Positions 7,440-15,950 of a stretch of 64,000 nt of DNA are shown here, piece after piece. The stretch covers positions 83,186 through 147,185 of the forward strand of contig DATAOI010000022.1 of the NCBI GenBank assembly GCA_036265815.1, in the 5' to 3' direction. The notes below the pieces were generated by a model. That model ran no database searches, was not told the DNA's origin, and was given only the letters and a program-made list of their open reading frames with translations. Source of the DNA: Gemmatimonadales bacterium. Its GTDB lineage: Bacteria > Gemmatimonadota > Gemmatimonadetes > Gemmatimonadales > GWC2-71-9. Both the position numbers and the translations under genes were made by a program. How positions within the stretch are numbered: position 1 is the first letter of the stretch; each line of letters begins with the position of its first letter.

Positions 7440-9959
7440 TCACCCGCACTCGCTGAAGCCGCACACGTGGCACTTCATGCACCCCTCGGCGAACTCGAGC
7501 TGCGAGCCGCAGTCGGGGCAGGCGCCGGAGAGGGTGTCCTGCATCCCTCCCAGCATCATCTGTTCGCCGCCGGGACCAGCGTATGAAGGCCGCTGCGCCA
7601 CGACGGGAGCCGGCTCCGCCGCGGCGGGCGCACCGGGCAGGAGCTCCTGCTGGATGCCCTGCTTCTGCTGCATCCACCGCTCGATGGCGATACCGACGGC
7701 ATCGGGCACAGAGAGCACCTTGTTGGGCCCGAGACCGATGACCCGGTCGGAGCTGATCCCGCGAAGCTGCCGGTAGATCTCCTTCATCGGAATGCCGGAC
7801 CGGAGGGCCAGGCTGATGAGCCGGCCGAGCGCCTCGACATCGGCCATCAACGCGCCGCCGGCCTTGCCCAGGCTCATGAACACCTCGAACGGCTGCCCCC
7901 GATCGTCCTCGGTGATGGTAACGTACAGCGTGCCCAGTGGCGTCTCCAGCCGGCGGGTGGCACCCCGGAGCAGCTCGGGGCGGGAGCGCTTCTGCCGCCG
8001 CTGCAGGTTCTCCGCCTCCAGCTCGTGCACCATCTTCCGCAGCCGCTCGTTCTCGGCCTCGAGCTCGGCGAGCTGCCCCTTGAGCTCGGGCAGGGCCTCC
8101 GCTCCGCCTGCCCGCATTCCCGCGAGGTCCGCCCGCGCCTCCGACTTGCCGCTGGAGGTGGCCTGCTCATGGACCTTCTTGGCGACCGAGCCGGTGGAGA
8201 GCACCTGCATGTCCCGGCTGCCATCGCGGTAAACCGTGACGCCCTTGCAGTTGAGCCGGTAGGCCAGACGGTAGATCTCCTCGACGTACTCCTCGGTGGC
8301 CTCGTTGGCGAAGTTGCAGGTCTTGGAGATGGCGCTGTCGTTGAACTCCTGGAACGCCGCCTGCATCCGGATGTGCCATTCGGGCTTGATGTGATTGGCA
8401 GTGACGAACACGCGCTGCCACTTGGCCGGCACCTCGGGGAAGTCGATGTGCCCGGCCTCCGCGATCCGCCGCATGAGATCGTCCGAATACCATCCCTCGG
8501 CCCGGGCGATCGCCACGAAGTCCTCGTTCACATCGGGCATGAGCACGCCGGCCTGGTTCCGCATGAAGGCTACGGCGAAGAGCGGCTCGATGCCCGAGCT
8601 GCACCCGGCGATGATGGAGATGGTGCCGGTCGGCGCGACGGTGGTGACGTTGCAGTTCCTGAGCCGGCGCATGGGCCGCACGCGCTCGCCCTTGGGGCCG
8701 CGGGCGCAGGTCTGGTCGGGACCCCAGATGCTGCGCTCCCACTCGGGGAAGACGCCGCGCTCGCGGGCCAGCCGCTCCGACTCGACCTTGGCCTCGTCGT
8801 CCACGAACTGCTGCACCTTGCGCCCCAGCGCTACGCCCTCCTCGGAGTCGTAGGGGATGCCGAGCTTGACGAAGAGATCGGCCAGCCCCATCACGCCCAG
8901 ACCGATCCGCCGGATCCGCTGCGCCAGATCGGTGATCTCCTGGAGCGGATACTGGTTGGCGTCGATCACGTTCTCCAGGAAATGGGTCGAGAGGTGCACC
9001 ACGCGCCGCAGATCGTCCCAGTCGATCTGACCGTCCTTCACGAAGACGCCGAGGTTGATCGATCCGAGATTGCAGACGTCGTACGGGAGGAGGGGCTGCT
9101 CGCCGCAGGGATTGGTGGCCTCGTAGGAGCCGAGGTGGGGAACCGGATTGTAATAGTTGGCCTTGTCGATGAAGAAGACGCCGGGCTCGCCGGTCTTCCA
9201 GGCGCCATGGATGATCCGGGTCCACACGTCGCGTGCCGGCAGCTGGCCGGTGACCTTTCCCGTCTTGGGATGGTGCAGATCGTACATGGCTTCGGCCTCG
9301 ACTGCCGCCATGAAGGCGTCGGTGACCGCGACCGAGATGTTGAAGTTGGTGATCTTGCTGGTGTCATCCTTACAGGTGATGAACTCCATGATGTCCGGAT
9401 GGTCCACCCGGAGGATGCCCATGTTGGCCCCACGCCGGGTGCCGCCCTGCTTGACGACGTCGGTGGAGGCATCGAACAGGCTCATGAAGGAGACCGGACC
9501 AGACGCCACGCCCATGGTGGAGCGCACGATGTCGTTCTTGGGCCGGAGCCGGGAAAAGCTGAACCCGGTGCCGCCGCCGGACTGATGCACCAGCGCCATG
9601 GCGCGCAGCGTGTCGTAGATCCCGCTCTTGCCGTTGGAGAGCGAATCCTCCACCGGCAGCACGAAGCAGGCGGATAGCTGGCCGAGGGGCCGGCCGGCGT
9701 TCATCAGCGTCGGCGAGTTGGGCACGAAGTACCGCTCGGCCATCAGTCCGAAGAACGCATGGGCGACCTCGTCAACCCCACCAACCGACGCGCCGTAGCG
9801 GCGGTCCGCCTCCGCAATGGTCCGGGCCACACGCCAGAACAAGTCCTCGGGGGCCTCCACCGGCTTGCCGGCGTCATCCTTGATGAGATACCGCTTCTCG
9901 AGAACCGTGATGGCATTGGGTGACAGCCGGACCGCGTCCCGTGGGGTGGACGAATTCAT
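7440..9959 (-). CDS. nrdJ: Class II (adenosylcobalamin-dependent) ribonucleotide reductase NrdJ
   Basis: Reduces ribonucleotides to deoxyribonucleotides using a B12-generated thiyl radical, so it works with or without oxygen. The 839-residue chain has the ten-stranded barrel with the catalytic NPCGEQPLLPYDVCNLGS loop and the LSACFVLPVEDS strand carrying the disulfide cysteine. A TSCPD-type domain follows (GTLYVTITEDD...FEVFMSLGKAGG). The C-terminus is a cysteine-rich tail (CPDCG, CMKCHVCG) that re-reduces the active site. Between the barrel and TSCPD domain, at about residues 623-658, lies a charged coiled coil (ELKGQLAELEAENERLRK). The ATG at 9959 was chosen because upstream codons to 10082 show no homology. 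It stands as a single gene ended by the 7341-7376 stem-loop. Confidence 0.95.
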   Translation of the reverse strand: MNSSTPRDAVRLSPNAITVLEKRYLIKDDAGKPVEAPEDLFWRVARTIAEADRRYGASVGGVDEVAHAFFGLMAERYFVPNSPTLMNAGRPLGQLSACFVLPVEDSLSNGKSGIYDTLRAMALVHQSGGGTGFSFSRLRPKNDIVRSTMGVASGPVSFMSLFDASTDVVKQGGTRRGANMGILRVDHPDIMEFITCKDDTSKITNFNISVAVTDAFMAAVEAEAMYDLHHPKTGKVTGQLPARDVWTRIIHGAWKTGEPGVFFIDKANYYNPVPHLGSYEATNPCGEQPLLPYDVCNLGSINLGVFVKDGQIDWDDLRRVVHLSTHFLENVIDANQYPLQEITDLAQRIRRIGLGVMGLADLFVKLGIPYDSEEGVALGRKVQQFVDDEAKVESERLARERGVFPEWERSIWGPDQTCARGPKGERVRPMRRLRNCNVTTVAPTGTISIIAGCSSGIEPLFAVAFMRNQAGVLMPDVNEDFVAIARAEGWYSDDLMRRIAEAGHIDFPEVPAKWQRVFVTANHIKPEWHIRMQAAFQEFNDSAISKTCNFANEATEEYVEEIYRLAYRLNCKGVTVYRDGSRDMQVLSTGSVAKKVHEQATSSGKSEARADLAGMRAGGAEALPELKGQLAELEAENERLRKMVHELEAENLQRRQKRSRPELLRGATRRLETPLGTLYVTITEDDRGQPFEVFMSLGKAGGALMADVEALGRLISLALRSGIPMKEIYRQLRGISSDRVIGLGPNKVLSVPDAVGIAIERWMQQKQGIQQELLPGAPAAAEPAPVVAQRPSYAGPGGEQMMLGGMQDTLSGACPDCGSQLEFAEGCMKCHVCGFSECG

Positions 9960-10225
9960 GAAGTTCCCCGCATGCAAGTTGGAAAGAAGGAGGATGCCGC
10001 GACGGCGTCGACCCGCATCGTACGACTCAGCTCCAAAACGGAAGGCCAAAGTAGGCCAAGCTCGAAGCCCACACAATACCACGGCAAGAGCCCGTAGCTG
10101 CGTGCGATGCCGCTGCCCACATCACAAAGATAACCACGTCTCCCGCTGTGGAAAACGTGGATACCGTGTGCTCGAGTTGTGGAAGGAAAACGATGACTGC
10201 CGATCAGCCAGACGGAGACCGCGGC

Positions 10226-10744
10226 TCAGCCGCCGCGGGTGGCCTCGCGCAGTGGATACCGGCCGGCGCGGTGCGCGCGCGCCTGCTCCACGTAGTGCGC
10301 CCACGTCACGGCCACCCGCTCGCTCAGCGCCGCGTCGACCGGGCGCACGATCCGTCCCGGCACGCCCATGACCAGCGAGCGGGGCGGCACCTGCATGCCC
10401 TCCGGGATCACCGCGCCGGCCGCCACGACACTGCCGGCGCCGATTCGCACCTGGTTGAGCAGGATACTCCCCATCCCCACGAGACACTCGTCCTCGACCG
10501 TGCACCCGTGCAGGATGACCCGGTGGCCGACGCCGACGCGCGCCCCGATGGTACAGGGCTCGCCCTCGTCCACATGGACGATGGCGCCGTCCTGCAGGTT
10601 GGTCTGGGGACCGATGATGATCGGCGCCATGTCGCCACGGAGGACGGCGCCATACCAGACGCTCGCCTCGGCGCCGAGCGTGACGTCGCCCATGACGGAT
10701 GCGGTGGGAGCGATGAAGGCGGTGGGATGAATCCCGCCGCTCAT
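10226..10744 (-). CDS. Gamma-carbonic-anhydrase-like left-handed beta-helix protein
   Basis: A 172-residue hexapeptide-repeat protein of the YrdA/PaaY/gamma-CA group. Histidines expected to bind zinc are in AIVHVDEG and in GVGHRVILHGC, and the chain ends in a short helix, as in trimeric gamma-class enzymes. Members hydrate CO2 or are catalytically silent metal-binding trimers, and sequence alone does not decide. The ATG at 10744 overlaps the stop of the upstream kinase gene as ATGA, so the two are translationally coupled. Frames extending to 11047 only overlap the kinase. A 7-bp inverted repeat spans the stop codon without a T-run. Confidence 0.88.
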   Translation of the reverse strand: MSGGIHPTAFIAPTASVMGDVTLGAEASVWYGAVLRGDMAPIIIGPQTNLQDGAIVHVDEGEPCTIGARVGVGHRVILHGCTVEDECLVGMGSILLNQVRIGAGSVVAAGAVIPEGMQVPPRSLVMGVPGRIVRPVDAALSERVAVTWAHYVEQARAHRAGRYPLREATRGG

Positions 10745-12786
10745 TGGGGGGCCGGCGGGAACAGCATCTGGGTCCACGCCTCGACCGGGGCCCCCTCCTT
10801 GAGCGCGGGATGCCAGGAGACCGTCCACACGAAGTTGCGCACCGCCCGCTCGAAGGTGGTGTCGTTCGACGGTCGGATCGACTTCACGTCCACCGTGCGG
10901 CCCTCGACCGACACCTTGACCCAGAGGAGTGATGGCCGGGGCGTGTCGGTGACCTCGTCCGGCAACGGCACGAAGGGCGGGTTGACCGGCTTGGGGCGCT
11001 CGTCGAAGCAGCTCGCGTCGGAGTTGTACCCCGGGCCCGGAGTGCACCGGCCAGCCAGCCGCTGGAGGATGGGCGCGCGGCGGCGAGGAAGCTCGGGCGA
11101 GCCGATCGGCGAGAGCGGAGGAGTGATCTCCTGGATCTCTCCCGGACGGACCACGAAGGTGTCGGAGTAGAAATTGAATCGCGGCGCCGACACCCCGACC
11201 GCGTGGGGGCCCGGCGCCAGCCGGGTGACCGGCTCGCTCACCGGCCGCTCATCGATCATCACGGTGGAGCCCCGCGGCAGGCCCACAATGCGGATCCCTC
11301 CACTGTCGACCGGTCCGGTCCCGCCGCTCGGCGTGGAGTCGCCGAGGTTGGCCGGCGCATCGGGTGGCCGAGGCGGGGTCCGGACCACGGGAGCGGGAGC
11401 GGACGAGGACGGCGCAACTGGGCTCGGCGCGGGATCGGGACGCGGCGCCGGGGTGCTCGCGGCGGTGGTATCCCGCCGAGCCCCGGTATCGGCCGGCGCC
11501 AGAGCGGCGGAGTCGGCCGCGACGCCCTGCCCCGCGGCGAAGCCGTGAGCCTTGTAATAGTAGAGGCCGCCGCCTCCGCCCCCCAGGATCGCCAGGACCA
11601 CCCAGAGCCAGGTCCAGCCGGATGAACCCCCTCGCATGGCCAACGAGCGGTCGGCCACCCGGCGCGGCAGGTCCCGCCGCTCCAGCGGGGTAACCCGCCG
11701 GTTCACCAGCGGCGACTCGAGCGGGGTGGTGGGCTGACTCACGATGATCGGCGGCCCACCGGCGATCGGGCTCGCCGATGCCGAGGGCCGGCCGCCGGAC
11801 CCGACACCCGCCGCCACTGCCGAGGCGCGCATCGCCCCGGGTGCCGCGGTGGGCTGTCCCTGAATCGAAGCCACCAGCTCTTCGCAGCTCTGGAACCGAT
11901 CGGCCGGGTCCTTCATGAGCATGCGCTTGATCACCTCGAAGATCCGCCGCTCGTCCGCGGTGATCAGCGATGGTGTCGGGATGGGCTCGGTGATGTGCTT
12001 GTAGCCGATTGAAAAGCTGTCTTCCCCGTCGTAGGGGACGGTGCCAGTGAGGCACTGGTAGGCCACCACGCCCAGGCTGTAGATGTCGCTCCGCCCGTCG
12101 ATGCTCTGGGCCCGCGCCTGCTCCGGACTCATGTAGTGGGGCGTGCCGATGGACATCCCCGTCCCGGTGAGCTTCTGGCCCGACGCGGCCTTGGCGATGC
12201 CGAAGTCGGTCAGCACGCACTGACCGAACTCGTCGAACATGATGTTGTCGGGCTTGATGTCGCGGTGCACGATGCCGCGCTGCGCCGCGTAGCCCAGGGC
12301 GCTTCCTGCCTCCAGCAGCAGCCGCCGGATCTCGGGTGGGGTGAGCTTCTTCTTCCGCTCTCCGAGGACGGTGGATAACGAGCCGCCCCGCAGGAACTTC
12401 ATCACGAAGTAGATGACCCGGCCAGCGCGACCCACCCGGTAGATCGAAATGATGTTGGGATGCTCGAGCTGGGCCGCGGTGCGCGCCTCGCGCTGGAACC
12501 GCTCCACGAACTCGGCGTCGAACGCCAGCGAGAACGGCAGGACCTTGATCGCCACTTCGCGCTCGAGCTGGCGATCCCGGGCGCGATACACCATGGCCAT
12601 GCCCCCGCGGCCCAGCTCCTCGACGATATCGTACTCGGCGGCCAGCGCCTCCCGGACGAGATCGGTCTCATGGAGCGCCCCGGTGGCGATGGCGTGAACC
12701 GGGGTGGTGGCCATGAGGTCGAGACCGCAGGAGGGGCAGAACTTCGATTTTCCGGTGATCTCGCTTCCGCAGCGGGAGCAGAACAT
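10741..12786 (-). CDS. Transmembrane Ser/Thr protein kinase with PEGA and TonB-C-like domains
   Basis: Residues 1-24 are a zinc ribbon (CSRCG, CPSCG). A Hanks-type kinase spans about 53-310, with a GRGGMA glycine loop, K81, HRDIKPDN (D176) and DFG (D194), so it should be active. A Pro/Ala linker precedes one transmembrane helix at about 391-411. Outside the membrane come a Pro-rich stretch, a PEGA-type beta domain at about 497-560 and a final module at about 620-676 that resembles the TonB C-terminal fold (VKVSVEGRTVDVKSI, then WHPALKEGAPVEAW). The kinase therefore joins a cytoplasmic catalytic part to an envelope-facing sensor. A TTGACT-16-TAGCTT promoter ends 6 nt before the ATG. The coupled gamma-CA-like gene follows. 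Confidence 0.93.
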   Translation of the reverse strand: MFCSRCGSEITGKSKFCPSCGLDLMATTPVHAIATGALHETDLVREALAAEYDIVEELGRGGMAMVYRARDRQLEREVAIKVLPFSLAFDAEFVERFQREARTAAQLEHPNIISIYRVGRAGRVIYFVMKFLRGGSLSTVLGERKKKLTPPEIRRLLLEAGSALGYAAQRGIVHRDIKPDNIMFDEFGQCVLTDFGIAKAASGQKLTGTGMSIGTPHYMSPEQARAQSIDGRSDIYSLGVVAYQCLTGTVPYDGEDSFSIGYKHITEPIPTPSLITADERRIFEVIKRMLMKDPADRFQSCEELVASIQGQPTAAPGAMRASAVAAGVGSGGRPSASASPIAGGPPIIVSQPTTPLESPLVNRRVTPLERRDLPRRVADRSLAMRGGSSGWTWLWVVLAILGGGGGGLYYYKAHGFAAGQGVAADSAALAPADTGARRDTTAASTPAPRPDPAPSPVAPSSSAPAPVVRTPPRPPDAPANLGDSTPSGGTGPVDSGGIRIVGLPRGSTVMIDERPVSEPVTRLAPGPHAVGVSAPRFNFYSDTFVVRPGEIQEITPPLSPIGSPELPRRRAPILQRLAGRCTPGPGYNSDASCFDERPKPVNPPFVPLPDEVTDTPRPSLLWVKVSVEGRTVDVKSIRPSNDTTFERAVRNFVWTVSWHPALKEGAPVEAWTQMLFPPAPQ

Positions 12787-12792
12787 GGGGGC

Positions 12793-12820
12793 AAGCTACC
12801 CTTCCGGCTTAGGGAGTCAA
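12793..12820 (-). promoter_or_regulatory. Sigma-70-type promoter of the kinase operon, leaderless
   Basis: On the minus strand TTGACT (12820-12815), a 16-bp spacer and TAGCTT (12798-12793) are followed by 6 nt and then the kinase ATG. Transcription would begin at or beside the start codon. There is no Shine-Dalgarno. This is the best-matched promoter of the leaderless set. Confidence 0.55.
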
Positions 12821-12996
12821 GCGGATCTCGTGGCGTATCGCGAGAGCCCTTGCGGACGGCATGAGCGCTGCCGTCCTCACTCCACCGCGTGCCCCGAGAG
12901 ACTTGTGGCACGGCACATGCACATCGCGCGCCGAGTGCCCGGCTTCTGGCGCCTCATTCCCGGTCCAGCCATCCCCATCGTTCCAGCGGAGAGCCC

Positions 12997-13449
12997 GTGG
13001 TACCGTATCACACGATCGCCTTCAGCCAGCAGAAGCTCCGCGCCGCCCTGCGCCGTGCCGCCGGTCAGGATCCTGCCTTCACCTATGGCTTCGTGGTCCA
13101 TTCCCGGCGTTACAGTGATCACCCCACGCTGGGGCTGATCACCCTGCACGGCGAGAGCCTGGCCCTGAATGAGCGGTTGCTCAGGTCCCTGGATGGCGCC
13201 TCGCTCTGGCTGTTCGGCCACGCCCGGATCACCCTGGGCGCCGGCAGCCCCGTGGACTCCGCCGAAGGCAGCAAGGCCGATCCGGCCGACCACCCGCTGT
13301 CATCCCTGCTGATGCACATCGCGACCTTCGACACCACCGCCGGCATCACCCAGCACCTGGTTCAGGTCGAGGCGCTGGTCAAGGCCGAGACGCTGGTCCA
13401 GCCGCTCCTGGTGCTCACCCATGCCCGCCCGGCGGCCTGGCCGATGTAA
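12997..13449 (+). CDS. Conserved-looking protein of unknown function
   Basis: A 150-residue soluble protein with no recognised domain. It reads as an alpha/beta protein: a helix with KLRAALRRAAGQDPAF, strands such as YGFVVHSRRY and LGLITLHGESLAL, and a helical C-terminus with repeated Val/Glu-Ala-Leu-Val. I take the GTG at 12997 as start because GGAG lies 5 nt upstream; longer frames from 12889 begin inside low-complexity sequence. A strong stem-loop terminator follows 27 bp after the stop on the same strand, which argues that this strand rather than the overlapping minus-strand frame (12877-13293) is the gene. Function unknown. Confidence 0.58.
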   Translation: MVPYHTIAFSQQKLRAALRRAAGQDPAFTYGFVVHSRRYSDHPTLGLITLHGESLALNERLLRSLDGASLWLFGHARITLGAGSPVDSAEGSKADPADHPLSSLLMHIATFDTTAGITQHLVQVEALVKAETLVQPLLVLTHARPAAWPM

Positions 13450-13476
13450 GGCCCTGGTTCCCAGGCGCTCGAAGGA

Positions 13477-13513
13477 CGACCCCTCTTGGGAATCCAAGAG
13501 GGGTCGGCTGTTT
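13477..13513 (+). terminator. Rho-independent terminator
   Basis: A perfect 13-bp stem (13477-13489 with 13494-13506) closes on a GAAT tetraloop and is followed by GCTGTTTT. The T-run is on the plus-strand side, so it ends the gene at 12997-13449. The opposite side lacks a T-run, although the stem also lies just past the end of the convergent GWxTD gene. Confidence 0.85.
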
Positions 13514-13548
13514 TCCAGACCTCGTCGACCGCGCGGTCCAGCCCAGCG

Positions 13549-15870
13549 TCAATCCGCCACGACCTTGAACGTCTGTTCCCGGCGGTCCTTGCGGCCGGCG
13601 CCGTCGGTCAGCAGGACTTCTAGTGTGTACGTGCCCGGCTTGAGACTCTCGAGCTTGAGGATCCTGTGGGCCGACTCGACCAGGGAGGTGGCGTGCGCGT
13701 CGAACTTGAGACTCAGGGCGGCGGAGCCGCCGCCGAAGATCTTCTTGAAGATTCCCCCGCCCCCGCCCTGACGACGCACGGCCACCCGCACCGAGTACGG
13801 ACTCCCGCTTTCCAGTCCCTCGACCTCGTAGTACAGCTCCATATCCTCGGTGCGCTTGAACGTGTGCAGCGGGTTGAACAGGACGGTGTCGCCGGGACCG
13901 CGGTTCCACTGCAGGTTGGTCGACCGGTTGCCGAGCACCAGATCGCTCAATGCGATCGTGCTGGCCGTCGGCTGGCCGATGCGGATGGTATCCCGAGGGA
14001 GCACGACTCCGGATTCCTCGCCTTGCTGAACGGCCAGCCGGTACTCGTACTGCCCGGCCGGTACCGGAACCGAGACCCGGCCGACCAGGTACTCCTCCGC
14101 CGGCACCGGAGCGGGGGCCACGAAATGGCGGGTGGAATCGAGCGAGGCCACCACCCGGCCCGAGCGATCGGTGGCGGCGAAGCGCACCCGGACCGAGTAG
14201 AGAAAGCCTCGGGTGACGGTCACCGGCTCCAGGCTCTTCCCCGCGATGGCATAGGCGATCTGGGCCTCGCTCCCGGCCGAGTCGTGTCCCACGGCGAGGA
14301 CTTCGGTCTGCACTTTGAGCTCGGCCGGGAAGCGGAGCTCGTAGCTGTCGCTGGTGGTCCCTTCCGCGATGCTCTCCTGGCCCACCCGCCGCTCTTCCGT
14401 CTGATAACGGCTGCTGCCGATCTGTCCGGCGTTCTCCAGCCGCTGGTAGATCGGCGAGAGCTGCTCGCGGGAGACCATGAGCTGCTCGGCCATCGGGTTC
14501 TGGTCGGCTCGGTCGCCCCGGAGCGCGATGGTGCTGCTGAAGCCGAGCACGTCGAACAGGCTCTCGACCAGCTTGAAATCCTGCACATCTTCCCGGGCAA
14601 CGAAATGGAAGATCAGGTCGCCCTCGGGGCGGCTGTAGCGCCAGGATTCGTTGGGCTCGAGGCCCGGTGCCGCGTAGGTGGCCCGGGTGGTGGGCTCCCC
14701 GTGACGGATGTAGATCACGCCACGATCGTCGAAGTCGCGGCTCCCGGAGCGATAGCGCTCCACGATATCGTAGTGGCGGTTCAGTGAGGTGAGCTGGAAA
14801 TTCTTTCGGGCGTAGAACAGCCGGCGGTAGTGCTCCCGCAGCCGCTCTCCCTCGGACCGGAGATCGATCCGGTCGCGCTGGGTCCAGAATCGTTTGAGGT
14901 AGGCGGCCCGCTGGGCGCCGTGGGCCTGGTCGAACTCACGCATGACGCTGTCAGGCGCGATGGTGGCGAGATCGGCACGGTACCCGGCGATGCCGGCCGA
15001 ATCGTCGAGCGCGGCGCCTTCATAGTAGGGAGCCGCACCATCGAAGCGGCCCAGGAGGAACAGGGTGCGGGCGATCTCCAGCTGGCCCAGGCTCCGGTTG
15101 TTGCCGCGGGCCAGATATCCCTGGAAGGCCACCAGCGCGGAATCCCCGTCTCCCACCTCGCGCTCCACCCGGCCGCGCGCCAGGAGCACGAGGGGATCGC
15201 TGCTGGCCGGAGTGGAGGCTGCGCGGCGTAACGCGTCCAGGGCCACTCCCAGCTTGATGTTCACCCGCTGCCGCAGCGCGGTGTTGGCCAGCTCGACCAG
15301 ACCGCGTACGAACCCGGGATCCACCTCCGCCGACTTGGCGAGGGCCATGGCGGAGCGGGTCAGGGCGTCCTTCCCCAGCATGGTCTTGAGCCCGGTGACG
15401 AAGGAGATCTGGGAATCGCCCACCCCGTATTCGGCCAGCCCCATGCCGTACCAGGAGTAGGGCCAGTTGGGTTGCAGATCGATGGCCCATTGGAACTCGG
15501 ACGCCGCGTCGTCGTAATGGGCCTGGCCTCCCAGCTCGCCCAGGCGAAGCGAGAGAAACCCGAGGCGGAGGTGCCCCATGGCATTGTTCCGATCGGCCTT
15601 CGCCGTCTCGATCATCCGCTTCTCCAGTGCCAGCAGGGCGGTCGAGTCGACGGTGCCGCCGAGCGAGTCGCGAAAACGCTCCAGGTCGGCTCGGTCGGGG
15701 GCCGTCTGGGCGAGCAGCCGGGACGCCGGCGCGCTGGTGCCCAGGGCGAGCAATCCGATCAGGCAGCCCCGGGTAAAACCGGAGATGCGGTGCGGGACGG
15801 GCGGATGGCGGAGCGGGAACAGGATGACCATCAGTTGGACCCTCGAACGGGCATTCGGCGGCGGTACCAT
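13549..15870 (-). CDS. GWxTD-domain protein with TPR-like repeats, secreted
   Basis: A 773-residue envelope protein. The N-terminus has a signal peptide ending ASRLLAQ; either the ATG at 15870 or the one at 15831 could be used. Residues of about 65-300 form helical TPR-like repeats (for example WAIDLQPNWPYSWYGMGLAEY). At about 375-410 lies the GWxTD-family core (DRGVIYIRHGEP, then NESWRYSRPEG), found in Gemmatimonadota, Acidobacteriota and relatives. The C-terminal third is beta-rich and repeats sandwich-like strands. No catalytic site is recognisable. It stands downstream-facing toward the terminator at 13477-13506 and starts 80 bp from the end of the amidase gene, which may be co-transcribed ahead of it. 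Confidence 0.82.
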   Translation of the reverse strand: MVPPPNARSRVQLMVILFPLRHPPVPHRISGFTRGCLIGLLALGTSAPASRLLAQTAPDRADLERFRDSLGGTVDSTALLALEKRMIETAKADRNNAMGHLRLGFLSLRLGELGGQAHYDDAASEFQWAIDLQPNWPYSWYGMGLAEYGVGDSQISFVTGLKTMLGKDALTRSAMALAKSAEVDPGFVRGLVELANTALRQRVNIKLGVALDALRRAASTPASSDPLVLLARGRVEREVGDGDSALVAFQGYLARGNNRSLGQLEIARTLFLLGRFDGAAPYYEGAALDDSAGIAGYRADLATIAPDSVMREFDQAHGAQRAAYLKRFWTQRDRIDLRSEGERLREHYRRLFYARKNFQLTSLNRHYDIVERYRSGSRDFDDRGVIYIRHGEPTTRATYAAPGLEPNESWRYSRPEGDLIFHFVAREDVQDFKLVESLFDVLGFSSTIALRGDRADQNPMAEQLMVSREQLSPIYQRLENAGQIGSSRYQTEERRVGQESIAEGTTSDSYELRFPAELKVQTEVLAVGHDSAGSEAQIAYAIAGKSLEPVTVTRGFLYSVRVRFAATDRSGRVVASLDSTRHFVAPAPVPAEEYLVGRVSVPVPAGQYEYRLAVQQGEESGVVLPRDTIRIGQPTASTIALSDLVLGNRSTNLQWNRGPGDTVLFNPLHTFKRTEDMELYYEVEGLESGSPYSVRVAVRRQGGGGGIFKKIFGGGSAALSLKFDAHATSLVESAHRILKLESLKPGTYTLEVLLTDGAGRKDRREQTFKVVAD

Positions 15871-15950
15871 CTCACGGGGGCGTCACCTCGGGCGACGGGG
15901 CGGGACACCGGTGTAGGAGACGACCGGGAGAGCCCACCCTCCACATGACG

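Noticed and set aside
9960..10225. Cobalamin riboswitch or NrdR boxes upstream of nrdJ
   Set aside because: No B12-box consensus was found, and CACACAATACCAC near 10070 matches the NrdR box only partly with no second box at regular spacing.
10226..10260. Terminator over the gamma-CA stop codon
   Set aside because: A 7-bp inverted repeat spans the stop, but there is no T-run and the loop is formed by coding sequence.
12877..13293. 138-residue minus-strand frame opposite the gene at 12997
   Set aside because: The terminator at 13477-13513 has its T-run on the plus side and a GGAG precedes the plus-strand GTG, so the plus strand is preferred. Not fully excluded.
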